Source of the DNA: Methanococcus voltae PS | GTDB taxonomy: Archaea > AGJL01 > Methanococci > Methanococcales > Methanococcaceae | NCBI RefSeq assembly: GCF_024807035.1 | Contig: NZ_JANUCQ010000002.1 | Coordinates: 62,001-126,000 of the forward strand | Reading direction: 5' to 3' | Length of the DNA stretch: 64,000 nucleotides | Shown: one piece after another, positions 42,784-52,483 of the stretch | Position numbering within the stretch: the first letter of the stretch is position 1 | Layout of the letters: every line of letters begins with the position of its first letter | The notes under the pieces: model-generated | Seen by the model: only the letters and a program-made list of their open reading frames with translations | The model's database searches: none | Told to the model about the DNA's origin: nothing | Translations under genes and position numbers: made by a program

Positions 42784-43782
42784 TTATTTATCAGAATTTA
42801 AAACTTTCAATTTTTTTAAGTCATATTCCATAAAATCTCTTGCAATTTCTATTTTAATGCTTTTGCCGTGCAAAGTAGATTTTTCCAAATAAGTATTAAT
42901 TTCGGTTTCATATGCCTTAACTGACCTATAACGAGCCGATATATGGGTTATAATCAACTGTTTAACTCCTGAAATTTCTGAAATCTTCAAAGCCTCCTCA
43001 AAAGTAGAGTGCATGGTTTCTAACGCATTTTCTAAAAGTGAACTATCAAAAGTTGCTTCATGGACTAAAACTTTACAATTTAAATCATTTAAAAATTTTG
43101 CAAAATTATAAACTGGTCTTGTATCTCCAGAATACGCAAAAGATACGCCCTCTGTATTTGATACTAGCACGTCTTCAGGCACTATGGTTTTTGTAATGAT
43201 TTGTCCGTTTTCAAAAACTTCTATTTCTACACTATTTCCATCTTTTAAATCTTTTAATTTAGAACCTATTTCAATTCCAAGTTCTCTAACTTTATTCATA
43301 TCCATTTTGGGAGCTTTTAATTCCTTAAATACATATGCAAGTGAAGGTACCGAATGATTAGTAGGATAACAATATATTTCATAGCCATTACCTGACTTAC
43401 TGGTTGAAATTATCTTATTTGGCTTTAATTCCAATTCGATAACTTCTATTTCATAACTAATTGAATGATAACCTATTTTTAAAATGTATTCAATCATTTC
43501 TGCCGTTTTTGGAGGTCCATATATTTTCAATGTTTTTTTTCTGTTCGATAACGCCATTGATTGCAATAAACCGCCTAATCCTAAAACATGGTCCCCATGT
43601 AAGTGAGATATGAATATATTATTTATTTTCATAGGCGATACATTCGTATTCATCATTTGACGTTGGATATTTTCTCCACAATCAAATAAGAAATATTCAC
43701 CATTGTATCTTAAAGCTAATCCAGTATGTGCTCTTTCTTTGGTCGGTACTGAAGCACTAGTTCCTAAAAAGGTCAATATCAT
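42784..43782 (-). CDS. rnz: Ribonuclease Z
   Basis: ATG at 43782 starts MILTFLGTSASVPTKERAHT, the typical RNase Z opening. The metallo-beta-lactamase zinc motif is HLHGDHVLGLGG, with further ligands in YPTNHSVPSLAY, FAYSGDTRP, HEATF and ITHISARY. The 332 residues are slightly longer than average owing to a segment with LGIEIGSKLKDLKDGN. The enzyme removes 3' trailers from tRNA precursors, which here lack an encoded CCA (see tRNA-Ser). Confidence 0.95.
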   Translation of the reverse strand: MILTFLGTSASVPTKERAHTGLALRYNGEYFLFDCGENIQRQMMNTNVSPMKINNIFISHLHGDHVLGLGGLLQSMALSNRKKTLKIYGPPKTAEMIEYILKIGYHSISYEIEVIELELKPNKIISTSKSGNGYEIYCYPTNHSVPSLAYVFKELKAPKMDMNKVRELGIEIGSKLKDLKDGNSVEIEVFENGQIITKTIVPEDVLVSNTEGVSFAYSGDTRPVYNFAKFLNDLNCKVLVHEATFDSSLLENALETMHSTFEEALKISEISGVKQLIITHISARYRSVKAYETEINTYLEKSTLHGKSIKIEIARDFMEYDLKKLKVLNSDK

Positions 43783-43916
43783 TATATCCCATCAATTAAT
43801 ACGATTATATCGTAGTATATTGTTTTAATTTAGTTTATTTTCTTTATTTTATTTATATTATTTATATTATTTATTTTATTTATTTTATTAGTAGTTATTA
43901 GCTATTATTTTTTTAT

Positions 43917-44480
43917 TTAATAATCAACGTAATCTTCAATATTCAATAAACCATCGTGTCCAGTTATGATATTCTTACGTAAATTTTTAATTTTATTTAA
44001 GGATTCTGTCGCTAATTCTTTATTGATATGTACCTTGGGAGGTAAATTTTTGAAAATATTGTTCTTTACAGGTATGGCGTCACCAGAAATTATATAATCA
44101 CCATATATCACTGCGATACTATCCATTGTATGCCCTAAAACTTCAATAATCTTTATTCCATATTTTAAGAGCTTCTCTTCAAAATCTTTGTAATTACTGT
44201 AGTTTATAATTTTCGCATTTTCAAATAAGTCGTTATTTTCAACATGGTCATGATGATGATGAGTATTGATTATATAATCAATATTTTCAAGTTTTACGCC
44301 CAAATTGTTAAATTTATTTATTAAAAACTCTTTTTTATCTTTTGTAGATGTATCGATAACTATCCTAATGTTTTTTTCAGTTGTTGTCATTTCTTCTATA
44401 TATGTTACAGAGGAAGACGCAGAAAGTGGTTTTAAACCAGAAGAATAAGTTATATCGCCAGTATAAATTAATTTAATCAT
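43917..44480 (-). CDS. Metallo-beta-lactamase-fold hydrolase
   Basis: ATG at 44480 follows TTGGTGAAAC. The 187 residues show THHHHDHVEN (zinc site 1 and 2), VLGHTMDSIAVIYGDYIISG (third His and bridging Asp) and ITGHDGLLN (last His). The compact size and motif spacing resemble glyoxalase-II-like or uncharacterised archaeal hydrolases. Substrate unknown. It stands next to rnz but is not related closely. Confidence 0.8.
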   Translation of the reverse strand: MIKLIYTGDITYSSGLKPLSASSSVTYIEEMTTTEKNIRIVIDTSTKDKKEFLINKFNNLGVKLENIDYIINTHHHHDHVENNDLFENAKIINYSNYKDFEEKLLKYGIKIIEVLGHTMDSIAVIYGDYIISGDAIPVKNNIFKNLPPKVHINKELATESLNKIKNLRKNIITGHDGLLNIEDYVDY

Positions 44481-44868
44481 GTTTCACCAAATAACTATGA
44501 AATTTAATTAAACACTATAACTTATATAATTTAATATTTAACCTAATATAGTTTAATATTTAATTTAATTTAATTTAACCTAGTTTAGTATAGTTTATTA
44601 TATATTTTTTATTTATATTTATATATAATAACAGCTAATGGTTAATGTACGATTAAAGCATACAATTTTGTTGATTTAATATTTATTTATAATTTAATAT
44701 GCGTTACTGTTTTAATTAACATACTTTAAATTATATTTTAAAAGATGGTGAAGAGTATTCCCGATATATTTCTATGAAGTATTAAGATATGCTCCAAACT
44801 CTATAAAAATTAATAATAAAAATTAAAAATAAGATTTAACTATAAAAATTAAAGATAAAGGTGTAATT
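44481..44868. other. Divergent spacer without genes
   Basis: The left part holds TTTAATATTTAACC-like repeats (about 44,525-44,600) and TATA-like runs. Bases 44,744-44,805 are less AT-rich (ATGGTGAAGAGTATTCCCGA and on), which in such a genome can mark a leader or a small RNA, but I find no box C/D pair or stable fold to support a call. Confidence 0.4.
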
Positions 44869-45744
44869 ATGGGAAAAAAGGATAAAAGATGGGTACTTCA
44901 AAGAAAAAGAGATTTCTACTACAATTTGGCTAAAAAAAATCAATATAGGTCAAGAGCCACCTACAAATTATTCCAACTGAATGAAAAATTTAATTTTATT
45001 AAGGAAGACAACGTAGTGATTGATTTAGGTTGTGCACCTGGCGGTTGGCTACAATCAGCTCGTGAAATAGTAGGTGAAGATGGCTTTGTCGTAGGTATCG
45101 ACCTTCAAAAAGTTAAACCTCTTAATTACGACAACGTAATCGCTATTAGGGGCGATATGACCAAAGAAGAGATACTTAAGGAAGCAATATCTCATTTACC
45201 AAGAAATCCTGACGTAATAATTTGCGATGCTTCACCAAACGTTAGTGGGGTTTGGGATGTTGACCACACCTGCTCATTGATATTAACCACAATGGCACTT
45301 ATGACGTCCACTAGGGTATTAAAAAAAGGTGGAAACTTTGTAGTTAAAGTATTCCAAGGTGATTTATTCAATAAATATACTGATTTAGTTAGTACATACT
45401 TTGATAAAGTTATCACCACAAAACCAAAAGCTTCCAGGGGCGAAAGTGCTGAAGTTTATGTTATCGGTAGAAGATTTAACGGAAAATTATTTGATTTAGA
45501 ATCAGAGCATCCTCTTGCTAAATTACTAAAAAATAGCCTCCAAGAATCAGGCGAAAAGATTACAGAAATCAAAAAAGAAAGAAAAATTAAAATAACTAGT
45601 TTAAAAGGTACTACCACTGTGGAAACAGCCTTAACTACCGAAAATAATCAGAATGACGAAAAAGAAAATTTAATAATTAAAAAAGATGAAAAAAATCCTG
45701 AATTATTAATAAAACACATCCGTGAGATGAGGAAAAATAAATAA
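44869..45744 (+). CDS. rlmE: FtsJ/RlmE-type 2'-O-ribose RNA methyltransferase
   Basis: ATG 44869 follows AAGGTGTAATT. The 291 residues have the RrmJ/FtsJ fold: [16 protein letters not shown] (catalytic Lys), [15 protein letters not shown] (SAM motif I), [19 protein letters not shown] (catalytic Asp), [11 protein letters not shown] (catalytic Lys) and [12 protein letters not shown] (catalytic Glu). The K-D-K-E tetrad is complete. The C-terminal 80 residues are a charged Lys/Glu/Asn-rich extension where many archaeal homologs carry a TRAM domain; I cannot see one here. Target is probably 23S rRNA. Confidence 0.92.
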   Translation: MGKKDKRWVLQRKRDFYYNLAKKNQYRSRATYKLFQLNEKFNFIKEDNVVIDLGCAPGGWLQSAREIVGEDGFVVGIDLQKVKPLNYDNVIAIRGDMTKEEILKEAISHLPRNPDVIICDASPNVSGVWDVDHTCSLILTTMALMTSTRVLKKGGNFVVKVFQGDLFNKYTDLVSTYFDKVITTKPKASRGESAEVYVIGRRFNGKLFDLESEHPLAKLLKNSLQESGEKITEIKKERKIKITSLKGTTTVETALTTENNQNDEKENLIIKKDEKNPELLIKHIREMRKNK

Positions 45745-45858
45745 TATTATACTGAAAAAATAAACTAAAAAAATAAATTAAAAAATATTTCTATTTTTAA
45801 TTTTATTCAATATATTCTTTGATTTTATAATATGCCACTTTCCATAATATTTTATGTA

Positions 45859-47313
45859 TTATTCGTCTACGTGTTTAATTTCCGATTTATCAAACTTCTT
45901 ACAATCAAAAAGATGATGTTTAACGAGTATCAATGAAACAATCAAAGCAATGTACTCTGCAATAGGCATAGCATACCAAATTCCTGTTATGCCATAGTAT
46001 TGCGGTAATATGAAGATTAAAGGTATTAAAAATATTGTAGAACGAGATAACATTAATAATACAGATGTTTTATACTTATAAACCGATTGGAAGTAAGTTA
46101 TACATACCAATGTAATCCCCACTACTATAAAGTACAGAGAATGTATTTTTAATCCAAATATTGACGTATTTATGAATAAAATATCCGAACTATTGAATAA
46201 ACGTACCAATGGCTCTGTAAAACTATACACTATTGCAAATATCATAAAACCTAGCCCTAAATTTATTAAAGAGGCTTTTTTGAAAATTTCTCTTACCCTC
46301 TCGATTTTATCAGCACCGTAGTTGTAACTTATAAGTGGTTGAACACCTATAGAAAGACCAAATATTACGAAAAATGCTAAACCGGATACGTAAGAAACTG
46401 TGGTAAATGCCGAAACGTCCAAAGAACTTCCGTAGGCTAAAAATTGCATATTGTGGATAAATACCAATAATGCAAACGCAAATTCGCCTAAAAATCCTGA
46501 AAAACCTGCAAATATTATTTTTTTAACGGCATGTGTATTTTTTAGATAACCCATTAATTCTTCTTTTTTATTTTTATAATTATCATTTACGGAATTAATT
46601 GTGTCATTTTTCTTTTTATCAAATTTATCAAATTTTTCAAGCAATTTTAATCTTAAATTTGACTTACCACAAAGGAAATGCTCAAGGTATATAATAAACA
46701 CCACACATTGAGATAATAATGTGGCAATTGCTGCGCCCATTATTCCATAATTTAAGATTGCTATGAATAAACCATCCAATATAATATTTAATATGGCGCC
46801 TGTAGCCATTGCATACATTGCTTTCTTAGGGAATCCGTCATTTCTAATTAAACTATCGAATGCTACTGCGCTTAAGGTTATTATGGCTCCGTATATAAAT
46901 ACACTGGAATAATTTAAAGCTTCTACGAAATATATACCTTCAGCCCCAATAAGTTTTAATAAAAATTCCGTTATGGGCATTCCTGTTAACATTATGATTG
47001 CTGAAACAATTATCATGTATAAAAATGTGGTTGAGAGAATTTTTTCGGCTTCATCTTTCTTTTTCATACCTAAATTGATTGAAATTAATGTTGAGCCCCC
47101 CAAACCAAACATAATCCCAATACCGTATATAGATATCAAAAATGGCCAAGCAAAAGATATGCTAGCTAATCCGTAAGAACCTACGTAATTCCCTACAAAA
47201 ATACCGTCTACTACAGTGTAAATTCCATTAACTAACATACCTACGGTGGCGGGAATTGCATATCTTAGGATTAATCGATTTATACTTTCATTTTCTAGTT
47301 TATTATGCTCCAT
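45859..47313 (-). CDS. MATE-family multidrug efflux transporter
   Basis: ATG at 47313 lies behind AGTGATTC; a GTG at 47322 is the alternative. The 484 residues show 12 hydrophobic segments in two halves. The N-terminal half opens with RYAIPATVGMLVNGIYTVVDGIFVG, a MATE hallmark, which continues as a conserved first helix, and the second half with FAGFSGFLGEFAFALLVF. A charged loop of about 40 residues (Asp/Lys/Asn) separates the halves. Such proteins extrude cationic compounds against Na+ or H+. Located away from the MerR-type gene at 33916, so a regulatory link is not shown. Confidence 0.9.
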   Translation of the reverse strand: MEHNKLENESINRLILRYAIPATVGMLVNGIYTVVDGIFVGNYVGSYGLASISFAWPFLISIYGIGIMFGLGGSTLISINLGMKKKDEAEKILSTTFLYMIIVSAIIMLTGMPITEFLLKLIGAEGIYFVEALNYSSVFIYGAIITLSAVAFDSLIRNDGFPKKAMYAMATGAILNIILDGLFIAILNYGIMGAAIATLLSQCVVFIIYLEHFLCGKSNLRLKLLEKFDKFDKKKNDTINSVNDNYKNKKEELMGYLKNTHAVKKIIFAGFSGFLGEFAFALLVFIHNMQFLAYGSSLDVSAFTTVSYVSGLAFFVIFGLSIGVQPLISYNYGADKIERVREIFKKASLINLGLGFMIFAIVYSFTEPLVRLFNSSDILFINTSIFGLKIHSLYFIVVGITLVCITYFQSVYKYKTSVLLMLSRSTIFLIPLIFILPQYYGITGIWYAMPIAEYIALIVSLILVKHHLFDCKKFDKSEIKHVDE

Positions 47314-47497
47314 ATGAATCACTATTTATAATCTAATAATGTAACGTAACTTAAATTTTTAATTTATTATGATATATACGTAAATTATGATATATATAAC
47401 TACATAAATATCGAAAAATTGAAATTGATTAGTTTAATATACTTATTTTAAAAAAGAATAAAAGATAAATAACCAAAAATAGTAAACAAAATGGACG

Positions 47498-48103
47498 TTA
47501 GTAAATTTCTCTGTTACATACTATTACCAATACATTATCTTGGAAATACTTAAATTTACTTTCGAGCTCGCTCTTAATTTCTTCGGAAATTTCTTCGTAT
47601 ATTGTATAACTAAAATTTTCGTTGTCCGAATCAATGACGTTATTCCAAATTTTAGAATTATTTTTTAGATTTTCAGTTTCGTTTGAATTCTCGAGATTAA
47701 TACTAAGAATACATTTTCCATGGGTTTCTCGGATTCCTTTTTTAATTTTAAAATTTAAAGTTCCCCCGTATTCTTTAATAGATTCATTCTGTTGAATATA
47801 GTTGATAACATCTTCCAAAATTGCACTTAAACTTGCATTACTAAATTTTTTAGGCGTTAATTTAAAGATATAGTTGTTTAAATGTAATCGATATAACCCC
47901 CACGATAAAACATAATAAAAATCGTATATTTTATAATCTAAGTACTTATAAAAAAAAGCAAGTAATACATAATGCAACCCGTGTGCATCTAATTTTTTAC
48001 AAACTTGTTTAGCTTGATAGTATATATAACGTCGATGTGTTTCTCTTATCATGTCTAAAAATATTAAGTACAAGATAATTATTTCAATAGCCAATATGTC
48101 CAT
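47498..48103 (-). CDS. Uncharacterised membrane-anchored protein, 201 residues
   Basis: ATG at 48103 follows GAGGGGTAATAA. An N-terminal hydrophobic helix (about 3-18) is followed by a basic helical region (RETHRRYIYYQAKQVCKKL) and an aromatic-rich segment (about 50-80). A beta-rich C-terminal domain contains a motif GTLNFKIKKGIRETHGKCIL. No family recognised. Confidence 0.6.
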   Translation of the reverse strand: MDILAIEIIILYLIFLDMIRETHRRYIYYQAKQVCKKLDAHGLHYVLLAFFYKYLDYKIYDFYYVLSWGLYRLHLNNYIFKLTPKKFSNASLSAILEDVINYIQQNESIKEYGGTLNFKIKKGIRETHGKCILSINLENSNETENLKNNSKIWNNVIDSDNENFSYTIYEEISEEIKSELESKFKYFQDNVLVIVCNREIY

Positions 48104-48368
48104 TTATTACCCCTCACAATCTTAGCGAGTAATGTATACGTTAGATGTATATGATTCCTTTAATTATTTAAATATAACATATGATTCATTGTTTCAGATA
48201 AGATTAAAACTAGATTAAAACTAGATTAAAACTAAATTAAAATTAAGAATCATAATTCAAAGTTATAAAAATTATAAAGTTATAAAGTTATAAAGTTATA
48301 AAAATATTATATGATGAGTATCAGTATTAATAAATTAATATTTAATAAATTAATATTTAATAAAAATA

Positions 48369-49232
48369 TTAAATTACTTCATTTATTAAAGTAGGGATTT
48401 CTGAAATTTTCTTAGCAACTAATGCACCAGCTTCCTCGAGTGCTTTCATTTTACTTTGTGCAGTTCCAGCTCCTTTTTCAATTATTGCACCAGCATGACC
48501 CATTCTTTTTCCTTCAGGTGCAGATTGTCCAGCAATGTATGAAATTACAGGTTTTTTCATCTTATGGATTAATTTTTCAGCTGTTTCTTCTTCAGCAGAG
48601 CCTCCAATTTCCCCTATCATAACAATTGCGTCTGTTTCGTTGTCTTTTTCAAATCTTTCCAATATTTCTATGTATCTTAAACCAATGATTGGGTCGCCAC
48701 CTATTCCAACACAAGTTGACTGTCCGTGCCCATTTTGAGTTAATTGGTTTGCAACCTCGTAGGTTAAAGTTCCACTTCTCGAAACCATCCCTATGTTACC
48801 TTCTTTTAAAACACTCATTGGTATGATACCCATTTTTCCAACTTTTGGAGATGCTAAACCTGGGGTATTAGGCCCTATGATATCAACACCGCATTTTTTA
48901 CCATAATTTACAATATCGATGGCATCTTGGACAGGTATGTGCTCTGTTATAATTGTAACTAACTTTAAACCTGCGTCAATAGCTTCAAAAGCTGCATCTT
49001 TTGCAAAAGGTGCTGGAATAAATATTACTGAAGCGTTAGCGTCATATTCTTCAACAGTTTCCAAAACCGAATCAAAAACTGGTACGCCCTGAACATTTTG
49101 ACCTTTTTTACCCGGTGTTACACCTGCAACGACATTTGTATTTGCTTCTAACATGTTTTTTGTATGGAATCTACCTTGATTTCCAGTAATCCCTTGAACA
49201 ATGACTCTGGTATCTTCGTTTAAAAGTATCAT
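48369..49232 (-). CDS. sucD: Succinyl-CoA synthetase (ADP-forming) alpha subunit
   Basis: ATG at 49232 follows GGGTGTGTCT; a GTG two codons upstream lies inside that site. The 287 residues show the CoA-binding Rossmann fold ([30 protein letters not shown]) and the ligase domain with [19 protein letters not shown] and the phosphohistidine loop [15 protein letters not shown]. It works with SucC, which is not in this window. In methanococci the enzyme serves the incomplete reductive branch of the citric acid cycle toward 2-oxoglutarate. Confidence 0.96.
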   Translation of the reverse strand: MILLNEDTRVIVQGITGNQGRFHTKNMLEANTNVVAGVTPGKKGQNVQGVPVFDSVLETVEEYDANASVIFIPAPFAKDAAFEAIDAGLKLVTIITEHIPVQDAIDIVNYGKKCGVDIIGPNTPGLASPKVGKMGIIPMSVLKEGNIGMVSRSGTLTYEVANQLTQNGHGQSTCVGIGGDPIIGLRYIEILERFEKDNETDAIVMIGEIGGSAEEETAEKLIHKMKKPVISYIAGQSAPEGKRMGHAGAIIEKGAGTAQSKMKALEEAGALVAKKISEIPTLINEVI

Positions 49233-49330
49233 AGACACACCCTTATTATTTTGATTAGTATTTATTATTTTAATTTTTATTAATTTACTTTTATCTTACA
49301 TTATATTATTTTTATATTATTCTTTTAGAT

Positions 49331-50263
49331 TTACTGAATTTTTGAAACGCCCATAATTCTAACTTTTGCACTTCCGTCTAAAAGTACCAAATTATCGCCT
49401 GTTTCATAAACTACAGGTTTTAACAATTTTAATTTTAAATCATCGCCGTTTTTCTCTTCTACAGTACAACTTACTGATTGTAAACCAATTACAACTTGGT
49501 AACCTTCGCCTGCGTTTACTTCCTTATTCATATATGGGTTCCACTTCATTGAAACGTTTAATTCATCTGAAACGTTTAATTCATCTTTAGATAATATCAT
49601 ACCACGGTCTAAATCGTCTACAGAAACACCTTTCAATGCAAGCCCTACTCTTGAACCTTTAGGAGCATCTTTAACATCTTTGTCGTGAACTTGCATACTT
49701 TTAACCATTGCTTTCTTTGTTGTTGGGTACATGGTTAAATTATCGTGAACAGCTACTTCTCCTTTATCCACTTTACCTAATATCACAGTACCGACACTTT
49801 TAACAGAGAAGAAATGGTCTATCGGTATTTTTTGAATTTCTTCGCCTTCAGGTTTTACTTCAGGCAATGCCGCCATTTTTTCACGGATAACAATGTAATC
49901 TTTCTCAATTATTTCAAAGTCTTTCATTGAAGTAACACTAAGTATTGCTTTTAACTGCTCTAAATCGATGTATTCACCAGCTACAATGAATCCTCTTTTA
50001 ACTCCGCACATATCGAGTGCCAATAAGGTTTCTGCAATATCGGGGGTTAATTCATCGATAAATAAAAGTGCATATTCGGTCATATTTATTGTATAAATTA
50101 AAGGATGAATTCTTTCAGGATATCTTGTAGGCTCAATATAAACTACGGAATCGTCGTCTTTTTTGTAGTTATAAAGAGTTATATCTGTTGAAGTTCCCTT
50201 TTTTCCAATTTCTTTTCCTGCATCTTTGAAATTGCCGTATAAACCAATTGAAACGTTTTTCAT
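49331..50263 (-). CDS. EF-Tu/SelB-like protein with degenerate GTPase domain
   Basis: ATG at 50263 follows AGAGGTAAATT. The 310 residues follow an EF-Tu plan. The N-terminal domain starts as GLYGNFKDAGKEIGKKG, where a GTPase P-loop GxxxxGKS/T would stand but the key residues are absent, and there is no NKxD motif. The EF-Tu domain-2 barrel is clear (FFSVKSVGTVILGKVDKGEV, then GSRVGLALKGVSVDDLDRGM), as is a domain-3-like end. A tandem 18-base duplication (49551-49586) repeats DELNVS. Probably a non-GTPase elongation-factor paralog of methanogens; RNA or tRNA binding is inference. Confidence 0.75.
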   Translation of the reverse strand: MKNVSIGLYGNFKDAGKEIGKKGTSTDITLYNYKKDDDSVVYIEPTRYPERIHPLIYTINMTEYALLFIDELTPDIAETLLALDMCGVKRGFIVAGEYIDLEQLKAILSVTSMKDFEIIEKDYIVIREKMAALPEVKPEGEEIQKIPIDHFFSVKSVGTVILGKVDKGEVAVHDNLTMYPTTKKAMVKSMQVHDKDVKDAPKGSRVGLALKGVSVDDLDRGMILSKDELNVSDELNVSMKWNPYMNKEVNAGEGYQVVIGLQSVSCTVEEKNGDDLKLKLLKPVVYETGDNLVLLDGSAKVRIMGVSKIQ

Positions 50264-50521
50264 AATTTACCTCTTATAAAGTATTAAACTAAATTTAATA
50301 ACATAATATTGTAATACTTGTATCAATAGTGATTGTATTAGTGATTGTATTAATATTTGAAAAATGAATATTTAAATTTAATGTATCTAAGTATAAATAA
50401 CGAATTTAAGTATAATAAAGTTTTCATTATATATTTAACTTACATAATAACTCACATACTAAGTTATACTACAATATACTTCAAAAATGCAAAAGTATAA
50501 AAATAATAGTACAATATATTA

Positions 50522-50617
50522 TCAAGACGGGTTATCAAGAGAAAATCGGAAACACATATATGTAGAATAACGGCCAAGGTGAATTAGTTACATATTGCGG
50601 AAAAGGAGTAACTAATT
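50522..50617 (+). ncRNA. Possible structured leader or small RNA upstream of rps6e
   Basis: AATTAGTTAC (50582-50591) and GTAACTAATT (50608-50617) form a perfect 10-base stem around a 16-base loop containing GCGG and AAGGAG. The region from 50,522 is richer in G and C (GACGGG, AATCGG, CGGCCAAGG) than the flanks, which is the usual mark of structured RNA in AT-rich archaeal genomes. It could be a regulatory leader of the ribosomal protein gene 140 bases downstream or an independent RNA. Confidence 0.4.
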
Positions 50618-50670
50618 AAATTAAAATTATATGATTGAAATCATATGTAAATAAAAAACGTAAAAATAAA

Positions 50671-50726
50671 TAAAATATCTAATATAAAATATCTAATATA
50701 AAATATCTAAAATAAAATATCTAAAA
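50671..50726. repeat. Four tandem copies of a 14-base unit
   Basis: TAAAATATCTAATA occurs twice, followed by two copies ending in AAAA. It lies between the structured region and the ribosome binding site of rps6e, in the 50,264-50,758 spacer, which otherwise holds only AT-rich promoter-like DNA. Confidence 0.85.
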
Positions 50727-50758
50727 TTATAAAATTATAAAACTAAGAGAGTGAAAAC

Positions 50759-51133
50759 ATGGCATTTAAAGTTGTTATCGCAGACCCTAAAGAAGGTAAA
50801 ACATTCCAAAAAGAAATAGAAAGCAGAGCTTTAATCGGTAAAAAAATCGGTGACGAAATCGACGGTTCAATCGTAGAGTTAGAAGGATTCAAATTAGTAA
50901 TTACAGGCGGTAGTGACAAATGTGGTTTCGCAATGAGACACGATGTACACGGTAACGCAAAACAAAAAGTATTATTAAGACAAGGACCTGCTTACCACCC
51001 AAAAGACGATGGAATCAGAAGAAGAAAAAGCATCAGAGGAAACACAATCTCATTAGAAGTTGTTCAAATCAACATGAAAGTTGTTGAAGGTCCTAAACCA
51101 TTATCTGAAGTATTCGGTGCAGATGCTGAATAA
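50759..51133 (+). CDS. rps6e: Ribosomal protein S6e
   Basis: ATG 50759 follows AGAGAGTGAAAAC. The 124 residues match archaeal S6e: FKVVIADPKEGKTFQKEIES, GKKIGDEIDGS, ITGGSDKCGFAMRHDVHG and RRRKSIRGNTIS. The codon choice is unusually uniform, as in highly expressed genes. It is part of the small ribosomal subunit. It stands alone rather than in a ribosomal operon. Confidence 0.97.
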   Translation: MAFKVVIADPKEGKTFQKEIESRALIGKKIGDEIDGSIVELEGFKLVITGGSDKCGFAMRHDVHGNAKQKVLLRQGPAYHPKDDGIRRRKSIRGNTISLEVVQINMKVVEGPKPLSEVFGADAE

Positions 51134-51270
51134 TTAATTCTATAATTATTTTATAGAATTAAATAACTTTACAACATTATAACTTTATTTTTTTTAAGCT
51201 ATTTTAAACCATATTTAAAAAAGTATTCATTTTTAAAATTAAAAATTAAAATTGAAGTATATAATTTATT

Positions 51271-51609
51271 TTATAAACTTAATATCGAAGATAGGAAATT
51301 TTGGAAAATATAAACCCCCAATATTGCCCCAAATATAACAATTATAACATTTACACGCTTATATGCCAGTATGATGGCTATAATGGCACCAAATATTGCT
51401 GAAGTCATACTATCTGTGGAGTATAATACATTAGGGAATATTAATGCACTCAATGCACAGTAGGGCATATACTGAAAAAATGAATTCCAAAAAGGACTCA
51501 ATTTAACCTCTTTTAATAAAACAATAGGCAAAACTCTAGGAATATAAGTTACTAAGCCCATAAATATTATTATCATTATTAAAGTCGGTTCGTCAAATGT
51601 ATTTATCAT
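51271..51609 (-). CDS. azlD: AzlD-family branched-chain amino acid exporter, small subunit
   Basis: ATG at 51609 follows AAGGGATATTT. The 112 residues have four hydrophobic segments with the family pattern VTYIPRVLPIVLL, FWNSFFQYMPYCALSALIFP and the Gly/Ala-rich last helices. AzlD normally sits next to azlC; here the partner is 11 kb away at 39124 on the other strand. Confidence 0.85.
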   Translation of the reverse strand: MINTFDEPTLIMIIIFMGLVTYIPRVLPIVLLKEVKLSPFWNSFFQYMPYCALSALIFPNVLYSTDSMTSAIFGAIIAIILAYKRVNVIIVIFGAILGVYIFQNFLSSILSL

Positions 51610-51688
51610 AAATATCCCTTACTTAAAATCTAGCTGTCCTATTTGTATAACTTATTTTATATTTTTTTATTATTTTATTACATTGAAA

Positions 51689-52069
51689 TTATTCTTTTCC
51701 ATAAAATTGATTTATCTTTTGCATGGAGCGTGTAGCTTTTGATAAAACCGCAGAATTTGCAAGTGAACCTGCAACCATAACTGCTGTCATGATTTGCTCA
51801 TCTGTTATTCCCATTTTTTTACCTGCGTCAATGTGGAAATCTATGCAATGTTCACAACCTAAAGCAGATACTACGGCTATTGAAATTAATTCAACGGTTT
51901 TTGCATCAAGATGTTTGTAATCGTCTACTACAGCTTCGTCATAATTAACTTTTGAAACCAAAAGTTTTGGATTTTCAGCCATTCTTTCTATTATGTAAGG
52001 GACTCTACCATATCTCTTTTTAACGACTTCTTCGATTTTATCCATGTCTTTTTCAGTTAATAATTCCAT
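51689..52069 (-). CDS. AhpD-like/carboxymuconolactone decarboxylase family protein
   Basis: ATG at 52069 follows AAGGTGATTTA. The 126 residues form the all-helical CMD fold with the redox motif GCEHCIDFHIDAGKKMG (CxxC plus His) and the preceding acidic helix LDAKTVELISIAVVSALG. Such proteins act as peroxidase-type thiol enzymes or as hydrolases. An antioxidant role is plausible in an anaerobe but unproven. Confidence 0.85.
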   Translation of the reverse strand: MELLTEKDMDKIEEVVKKRYGRVPYIIERMAENPKLLVSKVNYDEAVVDDYKHLDAKTVELISIAVVSALGCEHCIDFHIDAGKKMGITDEQIMTAVMVAGSLANSAVLSKATRSMQKINQFYGKE

Positions 52070-52483
52070 TAAATCACCTTTTTAATATTATAAATTATTA
52101 TACTATACCCTATTTCTTATAAAGTTATACATTAATATCATATTCTAAAATTTACATTTTTAGATTTATTAAACGTAAATAGGATAAATATGTTAGTAGT
52201 TTAACAAATTATATAACAATATCGCTTTAAATTATTTTTAATACAAAATAGAGTTCAAAAATAACACATATACGGCATATATTGTTAATTAAATAGGTTA
52301 ATTAGATACCTTAAATAATAACATATATAAGTATATTAAATTTATAATAATTTATATATGCTATTGTTAACTTCGTTATCATCTTTATTATTCGGATACG
52401 GCAAATACGATAATGCTATAATACAATAAATTACGAGTTATTGTCATAACCTTAATGTACAATGGTTATCTACGGGTGGTATA
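52070..52483. other. Divergent spacer upstream of the aldo/keto reductase
   Basis: AT-rich with several TATA-like runs (52,268-52,365). ATAACC (52446-52451) and GGTTAT (52464-52469) form a small dyad just before the start codon region at 52484. No gene or RNA is supported. Confidence 0.45.

Noticed and set aside
44744-44805. Less AT-rich segment upstream of the FtsJ gene considered as box C/D RNA
   Set aside because: A sequence like the C box is only partial (ATGGTGA) and no D box (CTGA) follows at usable spacing.
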